Below, piece by piece: positions 37,683 to 45,694 of a DNA stretch of 64,000 nucleotides. The first letter of the stretch is position 1. Each line of letters opens with the position of its first letter. The position numbers and the translations under genes are program-made. The notes beneath the pieces were generated by a model, which made no database searches, had not been told where the DNA came from, and saw only the letters and a list, made by a program, of their open reading frames with translations. Origin of the DNA: Gammaproteobacteria bacterium (GTDB lineage Bacteria; Pseudomonadota; Gammaproteobacteria; Eutrophobiales; Eutrophobiaceae); the NCBI GenBank assembly GCA_021773235.1, contig JAJFKL010000025.1, forward strand, positions 1-64,000. The letters are read 5' to 3'.

Positions 37683-39521
37683 TTACCAATATTTTTCATT
37701 GCTTGATGACTGCCTTCTTTGTTGTTGGTATTGATATTTAAATTTACGTCTTAATAATCCAGAGGGATCATCAGGGATACGGCGCAACCATTGCTCTGTT
37801 GCCTGTTGTTCTTCATCGAGTTCTTTTTCTTCTTGCGTAGAGGCTTGCGCCTGCTCTTGTTCTTCCTCTTCTTTGTCGCCAGATTCTTTTGCTTGTTGCT
37901 CTTGCTTCTCTTGTTCAGATTGTTGCTGTTCTTCTGATTCTTGTTGTTTGCCGTCTTGTTGCTGCTCTGAACTATTTTGTTCTTCTTGTTGCTGCTGCTC
38001 CGACTGTTGTTCTTCGGAGTTTTCTTGTTTATCTGATTCTTCCTGGTCTGTTTTTTCTTGGTCTGACTCTGATTGCTGTTCTTTTGACTCTGAGTCTTCT
38101 TTTTGTTGCTGATCCGACTGCTCGTCTGATTTCTGATCTGAATCAGATTGTTGTTGCTGTTGTTTCTCCAGTTCCTTTTTAATCAAGTCACGGTTAAATA
38201 TCGCATCTTCGTGTTCTGGTTTGCTCTCCAGAACCTCATCATAGGCAGCAATGGCATCTTCAAAGCGTCCCTGTTTTGCCATGGCATTGGCTCGATTATA
38301 AATACTGCGCGTATCCTTTTGTTCATTCAATAGTTCTTCAACTGTTTCAAAATCACCTTTACGATAATTTGCCGCTGCTTTCCATTCCTTATTGTTAAAT
38401 AACTCAGAAGCTAGCTCAGTCTGTTCACTATTAAGGGCACGCATCGCCTGCTGATTGTTATTTAACCACAGGTCGTCCCATTCAAATGCCATAGCATTTT
38501 CAGGAACCTGTATAAGGACACAAAGAAATAATGCTAGATAACCTCGGCGAAACCCAAAGGCAACGATAGGCAGGATTAATAATATTAACCAAGGTCCAAA
38601 TTCGCGCCATCGATCAGTTTCGAATTGAGATTTCGTTTCATTGGTTTTTTCAAAACCGCTATTAAATAGACGATTGAGCCGTTCTATATCGCTATCGCCT
38701 AACTGACTTGTTTCATAATATCCTCCACCCGAACTCGCCATTATTCGGAGGGCGCCTTGATTTAACTTCGGAACCACTATCGTCCCGGCTTTATCTTTTA
38801 GAAAGCCACCATCACCTAGTTTCACAGGGGCACCTTCATCTGTACCTACACCCAATATAGAGACCTTATACCCACGTCGGTTTGTTTTACTAAAATATTT
38901 CTCAAACTGTCTATCGACTTCATCTGTGACTAGCAATATATGCCCTTCACTGTTACCTGCTTGCTTTAATAATTCTGCGGCTTTTTCCATGGCAATATCA
39001 ACATTACTTCCGGGTGCAGGCATAATCTGTGGTGTCAGTGCAGTAAGCTGAGATTTAATCGTTTTAATATCATCTGTTAACGGTGTTACCGTAAAGGCAT
39101 CACCTGCATAGACAATCAATGCCGTCTGCCCTTCTTGTCTTAGATCCAGGAGATCAGAGATCTTGAACCGTGCACGTTCAAGTCGACTCGGTTTAATATC
39201 ATCGGCATACATTGAGTAAGAAAGGTCCATCGCAATCACAAGTGCGGACTCTTTTTCAAATACGGGTTCCGGCAAGCGTTCCCAGCTTGGTCCGGCCAGT
39301 GCAAATATCATTAACAAACTGACAAAGCCAAACAATGAAATGTTGGTGTATTTTTTTGCACCCGTTCTACCCACTAATATATACGGCAATAGCGCAGGAT
39401 CGCAGACACTCTCCCAATGCTTATTGACCAAATGTCGTTTAGCCAGCGTCCACATGAGAATTATCAGCGGTATAAGCGCAATAAACCAATAGGGTCGAAT
39501 GAAATGAAATTCAGACAGCAT
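37683..39521 (-). CDS. BatB-BatC fusion: von Willebrand A domain plus TPR protein
   Basis: A 612-residue protein. Two N-terminal membrane helices bracket a VWA domain with the metal site DLSYSMYADD near residue 97, then a membrane helix near 310-340, then TPR repeats (ANYRKGDFETVEELL and ANAMAKQGRFEDAIAAYDEV). Residues about 465-580 are extremely Gln/Glu/Ser/Asp-rich and surely disordered. The C-terminus (RRKFKYQYQQQRRQ) is basic. The layout combines separate BatB and BatC proteins of other bacteria. It overlaps the BatA stop by one base. Confidence 0.92.
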   Translation of the reverse strand: MLSEFHFIRPYWFIALIPLIILMWTLAKRHLVNKHWESVCDPALLPYILVGRTGAKKYTNISLFGFVSLLMIFALAGPSWERLPEPVFEKESALVIAMDLSYSMYADDIKPSRLERARFKISDLLDLRQEGQTALIVYAGDAFTVTPLTDDIKTIKSQLTALTPQIMPAPGSNVDIAMEKAAELLKQAGNSEGHILLVTDEVDRQFEKYFSKTNRRGYKVSILGVGTDEGAPVKLGDGGFLKDKAGTIVVPKLNQGALRIMASSGGGYYETSQLGDSDIERLNRLFNSGFEKTNETKSQFETDRWREFGPWLILLILPIVAFGFRRGYLALFLCVLIQVPENAMAFEWDDLWLNNNQQAMRALNSEQTELASELFNNKEWKAAANYRKGDFETVEELLNEQKDTRSIYNRANAMAKQGRFEDAIAAYDEVLESKPEHEDAIFNRDLIKKELEKQQQQQSDSDQKSDEQSDQQQKEDSESKEQQSESDQEKTDQEESDKQENSEEQQSEQQQQEEQNSSEQQQDGKQQESEEQQQSEQEKQEQQAKESGDKEEEEQEQAQASTQEEKELDEEQQATEQWLRRIPDDPSGLLRRKFKYQYQQQRRQSSSNEKYW

Positions 39522-40528
39522 TACGCTTCACCTCGCGCATTAACTACTCCCGAGGAATGTCGCAGCATAATCACAATGCACATCAATACTAATGCGATAG
39601 CTAATGGCCAATAAAATAACGCTGTTTGTGGTCTGAATCGTTGCACATCTTTTTCTATTGGTTCTAGCTCATCCAACAAGGCATAGATCTGCTCTAGTTG
39701 TTCCGTGTCTCTCGCACGAAAATATCGTCCACCTGTTTTATCTGCAATCGCACTTAAGGTTTTTTCATCAAGATCTGCGGAGGGATTTACACGTCGCGAG
39801 CCAAAGATTGAGCGCACGATCATTTCGTCTGCGCCGATACCAATCGTATAGATCTTCATATTTTCGCGTGCAGCTAATTCCGCTGCTGCGAGCGGCTCGA
39901 CTTCACCTGCCGTATTTGCACCATCGGTTAAGAGTATAAGTACACGACTTTTTTCATCTTGATCACGTAATCGCTTAACGGCCAAGCCAATCGCATCACC
40001 AATTGCCGTAGACTTTCCCGCCAAACCTATGGCCGATTCATACAACAATGTCTTAACGGTTAAACGATCAAAGGTTAATGGTGTTTGCAAATAGGCCTGT
40101 TCACCAAACAGAATTAACCCAAGCCGGTCTCCTACGCGCCGTTCAACAAATTCACCAGCAACATATTTGGTTGCCGTGAGTCGATTAACGCGTTCCTTAT
40201 CTATAATAAAATCTTCCTCTTCCATACTGCCGGACAGATCAACTGCCAACATCAGATCTCGTCCACTTATGGGTATATCAATAAAATCACCTAGCCATTG
40301 CGGACGCGTCGCCGCAGTGACTAAGCAACACCATGCAATAATAGCCATCCAGATCAATCGCCGTTTAACATCGACATGATGTCCATCATGAGAATGCGTG
40401 CTGAACTCAGCCAGAAAAGGAACGCGTAGTGCAGCTTCATTCACCACTTCAGCAGGCTGTAATACAAATCGAATGATTATTGGTAGTGGTAATAACGCTG
40501 CGATCCAGGGCCATTCGAAATGAATCAT
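39521..40528 (-). CDS. BatA-like von Willebrand A domain membrane protein
   Basis: A 335-residue protein with two N-terminal hydrophobic stretches, a VWA domain (about 90-280) with MIDAS residues in AVDLSGSMEEEDF and LLTDGANTAGEV, and a C-terminal membrane helix (ALFYWPLAIALVLMCIVIML). Bat proteins act with a MoxR ATPase on envelope or metal-enzyme assembly; the exact target is not known. The gene overlaps DUF4381 by 4 bases upstream. Confidence 0.93.
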   Translation of the reverse strand: MIHFEWPWIAALLPLPIIIRFVLQPAEVVNEAALRVPFLAEFSTHSHDGHHVDVKRRLIWMAIIAWCCLVTAATRPQWLGDFIDIPISGRDLMLAVDLSGSMEEEDFIIDKERVNRLTATKYVAGEFVERRVGDRLGLILFGEQAYLQTPLTFDRLTVKTLLYESAIGLAGKSTAIGDAIGLAVKRLRDQDEKSRVLILLTDGANTAGEVEPLAAAELAARENMKIYTIGIGADEMIVRSIFGSRRVNPSADLDEKTLSAIADKTGGRYFRARDTEQLEQIYALLDELEPIEKDVQRFRPQTALFYWPLAIALVLMCIVIMLRHSSGVVNARGEA

Positions 40529-41028
40529 TTCTTAGCCCTCTTGCGTTTACCAATTGACTCAATCCAGCTTGAGATCAAATCAATTAATTCATTGGTATTA
40601 AATTCCGGATCGGCTTGGTATGGCGCCTCAATCAGAACGCGGCCTACGCCATTATTGAATTCATTCTTAGCTGAATATTGATCTAAAAATTTCAACCACT
40701 CTTCCCCAGTCAATCCCGCAGACTCCTCACGAGGAAAGATACTAATACTCAAACGTCGAATTAATTCCGACAGTTCTTTTACCAGGTTTGATTTATCCTG
40801 ATTGATATTAAAGTCAGTTTTAATTCGTTCTAATTCTTGTATGGTCAGATACAGTGCTGATATCTTGTGATTACGATAACGTCGAATGAAATACATCGTT
40901 AATAACACAACGATGACGAGTAACAACATTAATGCCCACCATCCCGGTGCAAGTGGCCACCACGAAACAGGATCGGGCAAATGGATATCGCGCAGCGGCA
41001 AACTCGCTGGATCAGTGCCTTGCATCAT
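40525..41028 (-). CDS. DUF4381 membrane protein of the MoxR/Bat operon
   Basis: A 167-residue protein starting MMQGTDPASLPLRDIHLPDPVSWWPLAPGW (in two parts), typical of DUF4381, followed by one membrane helix (WALMLLLVIVVLLTMYFI) and a cytoplasmic helical domain. It is found between the DUF58 and BatA genes in many proteobacterial operons of this type. Function is unknown. It overlaps both neighbours by 4 bases, indicating coupled translation. Confidence 0.9.
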   Translation of the reverse strand: MMQGTDPASLPLRDIHLPDPVSWWPLAPGWWALMLLLVIVVLLTMYFIRRYRNHKISALYLTIQELERIKTDFNINQDKSNLVKELSELIRRLSISIFPREESAGLTGEEWLKFLDQYSAKNEFNNGVGRVLIEAPYQADPEFNTNELIDLISSWIESIGKRKRAKK

Positions 41029-41954
41029 CTGGAACGAAGACCTTCTTTTATAACTTTTTCAGGGTCATCTTCCGTGCGGCAACAGAGATAATTCATGTGA
41101 CACGATCGTGCCGTCTTTATTAATAATTCTTTGTGTGCATTAAATTTATTGGTGTGGTCATCTATTAGCTTTTGATTATGTGTATCAAATTCCAGTTCTT
41201 GTTTTCCATTCGTAATACGATAATTTCCGGCCGGCGGCAAAAACTCTTCCAGCCAATCATAGATATGTACCATGACCACTTCATTATGCTGTCGCATACG
41301 AATAAGATGAGAGCGGCAATCTTCATCAAGCCCTCGAAAATCACTTAACAAGATGACCATGCTGCCGGGCTTTACCAATCGACGCAGATTGATTAATGAA
41401 TGCAATAAACCTTGTTGATTTTCTTCATTGCTACCGGGCTGTTGCCAACTGGGATGTTCGACCATATGTTTGATCAGTCTTAGTACTGCAGATTTCCCAC
41501 GTTGCGGTTTTAATTCATGATGAACCGTATCAGAAAATACGATGCCGCCAACGCGATCGCCTTGGCGTTGCGCAGTCCAGGCAAATAAACTCGCAAGTTC
41601 AGCGGCAATGACGGCCTTGAATTTACCGCGCGTCGCAAAAAACATAGGTGCACGAAAATCCACCCAAAGATGAACGGGGCGTTCGCGCTCTTCGCGAAAT
41701 AATTTTGTATGTGCTTTGCCCGTACGCGCAGTTACTCGCCAATCGATATTCCGAATATCATCACCGGGTTGATATAACCGTGATTCATCGTACTCCATAC
41801 CCCGTCCTTTAAAGGCCGATTGATAATCACCCGCTTGCAGCGCGCCAATTAATCCTGATTTAAGCGATAAACCACGACTCTTTTTACTCAAGGCAATCAA
41901 ACCTGCCGTTGTAATATTCGCCGGTGTTGGAATTTGTTCAGGTACTACAGACAT
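41025..41954 (-). CDS. DUF58 protein of the MoxR/Bat operon
   Basis: A 309-residue soluble protein with a VWA-like fold and the DUF58 signature DDIRNIDWRVTARTGKAHTK. The N-terminal GDYQSAFKGRGMEYDESRLY is also typical. In such operons DUF58 proteins are thought to bind the MoxR ATPase. It starts 11 bases after moxR. Confidence 0.92.
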   Translation of the reverse strand: MSVVPEQIPTPANITTAGLIALSKKSRGLSLKSGLIGALQAGDYQSAFKGRGMEYDESRLYQPGDDIRNIDWRVTARTGKAHTKLFREERERPVHLWVDFRAPMFFATRGKFKAVIAAELASLFAWTAQRQGDRVGGIVFSDTVHHELKPQRGKSAVLRLIKHMVEHPSWQQPGSNEENQQGLLHSLINLRRLVKPGSMVILLSDFRGLDEDCRSHLIRMRQHNEVVMVHIYDWLEEFLPPAGNYRITNGKQELEFDTHNQKLIDDHTNKFNAHKELLIKTARSCHMNYLCCRTEDDPEKVIKEGLRSR

Positions 41955-41965
41955 AACAATAATAC

Positions 41966-42928
41966 TCAGGGTACAGCGATACGTGATATTAACTCTGAGA
42001 TAACGGTATCGGTGGTAATTCCCTCTGCCTCCGCTTCATAATTTAAGATCAAACGATGACGTAACACTTCGTGAGCGACAGCTTGAACATCTTCAGGACC
42101 TACGTAATCACGTTGTTGTAACCATGCATGAGCACGCGCACATCTATCTAAGGTAATAGTCGCTCGTGGGCTGGCACCATATTGCAACCACTGATTAAGA
42201 TCCTCCCCATAGACACTTGAATTTCTTGTCGCGAGAACAATCTGTAATAAATACTGTTCAATATTATCTGCCATATAAAGTGACAAGACTTCATCACGAG
42301 CGGTAAATATATCTTGCTGTTTTACCGGTGTCATCGCCTCAGGCGCTGATGATTGTTTCGCTTCGGCTCTGGCCAACTTTAATATCCCGTGTTCTTCTTC
42401 AGCGCTGGGATAATCTATCGTCACATGCATCAGAAACCGATCCAGCTGTGCTTCGGGTAAAGGATAAGTACCTTCCTGTTCGATAGGATTTTGTGTTGCC
42501 ATCACTAGAAATAAGCCCGGCAAAGAATAGGTTTTCTTACCAACGGTTATTTGTCGCTCAGCCATTGCCTCGAGTAGCGCTGACTGCACCTTGGCCGGTG
42601 CACGATTGATTTCGTCGGCAAGCACCAAGTTATGAAACAAAGGACCTTGTTGGAAGACAAAACTGCCCTCTTGCTGGCGATAGATCTCGGTTCCGGTTAA
42701 ATCAGCGGGTAATAGATCCGGTGTAAATTGAATACGGTGAAAATCACCTTCAATCCCATCAGCCAAGACTTTAATCGCTCTGGTCTTCGCTAGACCTGGG
42801 GCGCCTTCTACCAGTAAGTGGCCATCGGCCAGTAAGGCGATTAATAAACGGTTAACCAGTTGTTCCTGGCCAATAATATGCTCTCCAATATAGGATTGGA
42901 GTCGATGAATTTCAGAAATGACAGACAT
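41966..42928 (-). CDS. MoxR-family AAA+ ATPase
   Basis: A 320-residue AAA+ ATPase with Walker A in VEGAPGLAKTRAI (about 39-51), Walker B in LVLADEINRAPAK (about 100-112), sensor ATQNPIEQEGTYPLPEAQLDRF (in part) and a helical lid domain. MoxR proteins act as chaperones that mature metalloenzymes or complexes together with VWA proteins. This is the first gene of an operon of seven: moxR, DUF58, DUF4381, batA, batB/C, batD, DUF1232. Confidence 0.93.
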   Translation of the reverse strand: MSVISEIHRLQSYIGEHIIGQEQLVNRLLIALLADGHLLVEGAPGLAKTRAIKVLADGIEGDFHRIQFTPDLLPADLTGTEIYRQQEGSFVFQQGPLFHNLVLADEINRAPAKVQSALLEAMAERQITVGKKTYSLPGLFLVMATQNPIEQEGTYPLPEAQLDRFLMHVTIDYPSAEEEHGILKLARAEAKQSSAPEAMTPVKQQDIFTARDEVLSLYMADNIEQYLLQIVLATRNSSVYGEDLNQWLQYGASPRATITLDRCARAHAWLQQRDYVGPEDVQAVAHEVLRHRLILNYEAEAEGITTDTVISELISRIAVP

Positions 42929-43410
42929 ATAAAGCTCTTATTTTTGTATTAGTTGTTATTGACTATTAAATTCAGGGAAATATCCCTTAGATTCCATGAG
43001 AAAGGACGATGATCCTTAATAAACCCCGCTTGAGACATTGCCTGCAAGGACGTAGGTATTTAGGTTTCGCCTAAAGCGCCTACTGTTGGCGTCAGAAACA
43101 AGAATCCTAACATTACATCCATGCAAATCGCCGCTCGAAAACATGTTCCAGACATTTTCTACCGCTTACATCCGTGTAAGCGTCTTGCGCGGTCACTTCG
43201 GACTCTTCGGCAACTGCTCCATGTGTTGCTCTACCTCCGGCACACCCCTCAAGGGGGTACCTAGGTCCATGCAGTCGTGTCCTCTCGTGACACTAATACA
43301 TCCTTGTATGTCGTCCTGCGCTCGCGGCATACATTACATCCATGTAAATAATATTTCATGTATTATCTCATTCAAGACAGATGTTTCAAAGTTTGTGAGG
43401 ACAATCCGCT
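42929..43410. other. Intergenic region with dispersed repeats between moxR and the aldolase gene
   Basis: The 482 bases must hold two divergent promoters. The stretch 43111-43350 is a dispersed repeat with four small hairpins (see separate entry). A further hairpin (TTTAGGTTTCGCCTAAA) lies near 43058. An open frame at 43086-43502 reads through the repeat and into the aldolase gene in another frame; I consider it spurious. Confidence 0.7.
43111..43350 (-). repeat. Dispersed TCCN-hairpin repeat, copy A (long)
   Basis: The stretch contains small palindromes with a fixed four-base TCCN loop: 43163-43182 (CGCTTACATCCGTGTAAGCG), 43296-43309 (ATACATCCTTGTAT) and 43334-43347 (TTACATCCATGTAA), plus an imperfect one at 43113-43126. 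The segment 43190-43291, read on the minus strand, resembles 62631-62710, including CGAGAGGACACGACT and GAGTCCGAAG. Confidence 0.75.
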
Positions 43411-44166
43411 ATGAAGGAAACACAAAATTTTGCCCAACGCGTAAGATCAGGGGATGTTTTATTCGGCACTCTAGTGAGCTTACCATCACCAGAGGTATGT
43501 GAATTACTTGCCAATGTCGGCTATGACTGGCTATTTATTGATGCAGAGCATGGTGCATTCAACCCACAACAAGCGCAATCCATGTTACAAGCAGCTGCAC
43601 CAACCCCTTGTGTCATTCGTGTTCCTGAAGGCGAATCAGTCTGGATTAAAAAGGCGCTGGATATAGGCGCTGCCGGTGTTATTGTCCCTCAGGTACATAA
43701 TTCAGCTCAGGCGAGTAAAATTATCAAACATTGCAAGTATGCACCTAGCGGCGATAGAGGTATTGGGATTGGTCGTGCGCACCAATACGGAATAGATTTT
43801 GAACGCTACCTTGAACACGCGAATAATGAGACTGCGGTGATATTGCAGGCAGAAAGTAGCTCCGCAGTAGAACATATTGATGACATTGTTAGTCTAAAAG
43901 GCGTTGATGCCATACTGATAGGTCCTTATGATCTTTCTGCAAGCTTGGGTATGCCTGGCGACATAAATCACCCTCTAGTTCAATCTGCCATAGATACAAT
44001 TATAAAAGCATGTCAAAAAGCTAAGGTGAGCATGGGATTTTTTGGTGTTAGTGCTGAAGCGGTATTACCTTATAAAGAACGCGGCTTTACTCTATTAACC
44101 ACCGGTGTAGATACGACATTCTTAATTAAATCAGCATCTGAAACACTCAAGGATATTCGTGGCTAA
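43411..44166 (+). CDS. HpcH/HpaI-family class II aldolase
   Basis: A 251-residue metal-dependent aldolase that would split or join 2-oxo acids with pyruvate. Family residues are visible: WLFIDAEHGAFN (catalytic His), a conserved Arg in VIRVPEG, metal-binding Glu in LQAESSSAVEHID and Asp in GPYDLSASLGMPG. HpaI, GarL and RhmA have the same pattern, so the substrate cannot be named. The ATG at 43411 gives a normal length. The next gene overlaps its end by 8 bases. Confidence 0.88.
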   Translation: MKETQNFAQRVRSGDVLFGTLVSLPSPEVCELLANVGYDWLFIDAEHGAFNPQQAQSMLQAAAPTPCVIRVPEGESVWIKKALDIGAAGVIVPQVHNSAQASKIIKHCKYAPSGDRGIGIGRAHQYGIDFERYLEHANNETAVILQAESSSAVEHIDDIVSLKGVDAILIGPYDLSASLGMPGDINHPLVQSAIDTIIKACQKAKVSMGFFGVSAEAVLPYKERGFTLLTTGVDTTFLIKSASETLKDIRG

Positions 44167-44527
44167 AAAACCCATTATGAGCTTAGGCACTATCAACACA
44201 ATATTAAATACAGCACCTATAGTGATTCAGGGCGCGACACGCTTGATAAAGTTAATACGCGACCAAGGCAACGACAATAAACCTGAGGAAGAGATCCCTG
44301 AGACTATCGAAGGTATAAAAGAAGAAGTTGCGCGTCTTCATCAACGCCTGGATACGAATGACGAATCCAATGTCGAACAAATAAAATTGATTGAGGAACT
44401 TGCCCGGCAAAATGAATCGCTTGCAACGCAATTGAAAAGTACTGTTACCCATCTAAATAGAATTACCCTCCTTGCGATCATTGCCATAATTATATCGATA
44501 ATATGTCTTGTAGGCTTTATATCATGA
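44159..44527 (+). CDS. Small coiled-coil protein with C-terminal membrane helix
   Basis: A 122-residue protein starting at GTG 44159 inside the end of the aldolase gene; an ATG at 44177 is an alternative. The middle (about 40-90) is helical and charged (EGIKEEVARLHQRLD, then EQIKLIEELARQNESL), probably a coiled coil. One membrane helix (ITLLAIIAIIISIICLVGFI) ends the chain. Such a tail-anchored protein is of unknown function. Confidence 0.7.
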   Translation: MAKKPIMSLGTINTILNTAPIVIQGATRLIKLIRDQGNDNKPEEEIPETIEGIKEEVARLHQRLDTNDESNVEQIKLIEELARQNESLATQLKSTVTHLNRITLLAIIAIIISIICLVGFIS

Positions 44528-44560
44528 TGATTTTAACAGCATACTTATTCACACAGCCGC

Positions 44561-44603
44561 TACGGACTCCTGTCCTCTCGCGCCATACACTACATCCATG
44601 TAG
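44561..44603 (-). repeat. Dispersed TCCN-hairpin repeat, copy B (short)
   Basis: CTACATCCATGTAG (44590-44603) is a perfect 5-base-pair hairpin with a TCCA loop. Read on the minus strand, the preceding GCGCGAGAGGACA matches the copies at 43111 and 62611. The hairpin ends 3 bases before the ATG of the next gene, in the position of its ribosome site. Confidence 0.7.
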
Positions 44604-44606
44604 ATA

Positions 44607-44915
44607 ATGAAGAAAGTTTATAGCAGTGACAATACGATAATGGCTGGACACGTTCATAGCCTATTGAAAGCTAATGAAATTGATTGCCATCTACGCAATA
44701 TGAATTTATCGGGTGGGATTGGTGAACTCCCCATCAATGAATGTTGGCCTGAGGTCTGGGTGAACGATGAATCAGACTATGCCTTTGCCAAACGCCTGAT
44801 AGACAACGTCCTTGCTGATGCTGAAAATCAAGGTGACTGGCAATGTCAGTGTGGTGAACTAATTGAAGGCCAGTTTGACGTTTGTTGGTCTTGTGCAACT
44901 GAAAGGTCTAATTGA
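44607..44915 (+). CDS. DUF2007 protein with a C-terminal zinc ribbon
   Basis: A 102-residue protein. The N-terminal part matches the DUF2007 (putative signal-transducing) type: KKVYSSDNTIMAGHVHSLLKANEIDCHL. The end has four Cys arranged as in a zinc ribbon (WQCQCGELIEGQFDVCWSC). Function is unknown. There is no clear ribosome site because the repeat hairpin stands directly before the ATG. The next gene also opens with a zinc ribbon. Confidence 0.8.
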   Translation: MKKVYSSDNTIMAGHVHSLLKANEIDCHLRNMNLSGGIGELPINECWPEVWVNDESDYAFAKRLIDNVLADAENQGDWQCQCGELIEGQFDVCWSCATERSN

Positions 44916-44920
44916 TATAG

Positions 44921-45694
44921 ATGTATACTACTTGTCCCAAGTGCAAGCATGAGCGCCAAGCTGAAGAAAAGACAAATCCTGATATTTGCCCTGCCTGCGG
45001 TATAATTTTTTCAAAGTGGATGAAACAACAGTTTTCATCTCCAGAAACACAAAGGGCTACACGAAACAAGGTTAAAAATTCGGTTACTCCCGGATTAGTG
45101 AATATCATCAGTTCAAGTCTGTTTTTTGTTGAAGACAAAGTAAACCCCTTTGTTTTTTATGGACGAGCACTTCTTTTCATTGGCATAGCACTATGGGGAT
45201 GGCAGTTTATCAACATGGATTTTATTAATAACCCAATGGCTATCGGTAGTTCTTACATGCATCGCGTTAATCTTATTTTTCATGAGGCCGGGCATGTTAT
45301 CTTTATGCCGTTTGGCTGGTTCATGACAAAACTCGGTGGGACTCTAGGGCAATTATTAATGCCAGTAGTTGTCATGCTGACTTTTTTGATTAAAAGCAAA
45401 AACAACTTTGGTGCATCCGTTGGACTATGGTGGTTAGGACAAAGTTTTAAGGACTGTGCTCCTTATATAGATGACGCATTAGATCAAAAGTTAGTATTAT
45501 TAGGTGGTTTTACAGGTGCCGACAAACCGGGTTCACATGACTGGACTAATATTCTCTCGGAATTTGATAAGATTGATAAACACCGAGAAATAGCGACTAA
45601 ATTTGATAACATTGGAACAACCCTGATATTGATTGCTCTTGCATGGGGAGCTTATTTACTTTACAAACAATTTAAAAATCTTGATTCAATATGA
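44921..45694 (+). CDS. Zinc-ribbon membrane protein with HEAGH motif (putative metalloprotease)
   Basis: A 257-residue protein. An N-terminal zinc ribbon uses Cys5, Cys8, Cys23 and Cys26. Several hydrophobic helices follow, and HEAGH at 121-125 (FHEAGHVIFMPFG) stands next to a membrane segment, as in site-2-protease-like enzymes. A late LWWLGQSFKDCAPYIDDA has acidic residues that could give the third zinc ligand. A protease role is inference from the motif. It overlaps the dacB start by 4 bases. Confidence 0.75.
   Translation: MYTTCPKCKHERQAEEKTNPDICPACGIIFSKWMKQQFSSPETQRATRNKVKNSVTPGLVNIISSSLFFVEDKVNPFVFYGRALLFIGIALWGWQFINMDFINNPMAIGSSYMHRVNLIFHEAGHVIFMPFGWFMTKLGGTLGQLLMPVVVMLTFLIKSKNNFGASVGLWWLGQSFKDCAPYIDDALDQKLVLLGGFTGADKPGSHDWTNILSEFDKIDKHREIATKFDNIGTTLILIALAWGAYLLYKQFKNLDSI

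Noticed and set aside
37873-38182. Ser/Cys-rich and Leu/Val-rich frames opposite the BatB-C gene
   Set aside because: They are the antisense of the Gln/Glu-rich low-complexity region, which is open in many frames because of its CAG/GAA repeats.
43111-43350. CRISPR-like array
   Set aside because: The hairpins have irregular spacing, variable stems and no constant direct repeat, and no cas gene is present.
43086-43502. 138-codon open frame on the plus strand
   Set aside because: It reads through the dispersed repeat and then the aldolase start in a different frame. Its translation follows the repeat, not a protein family.
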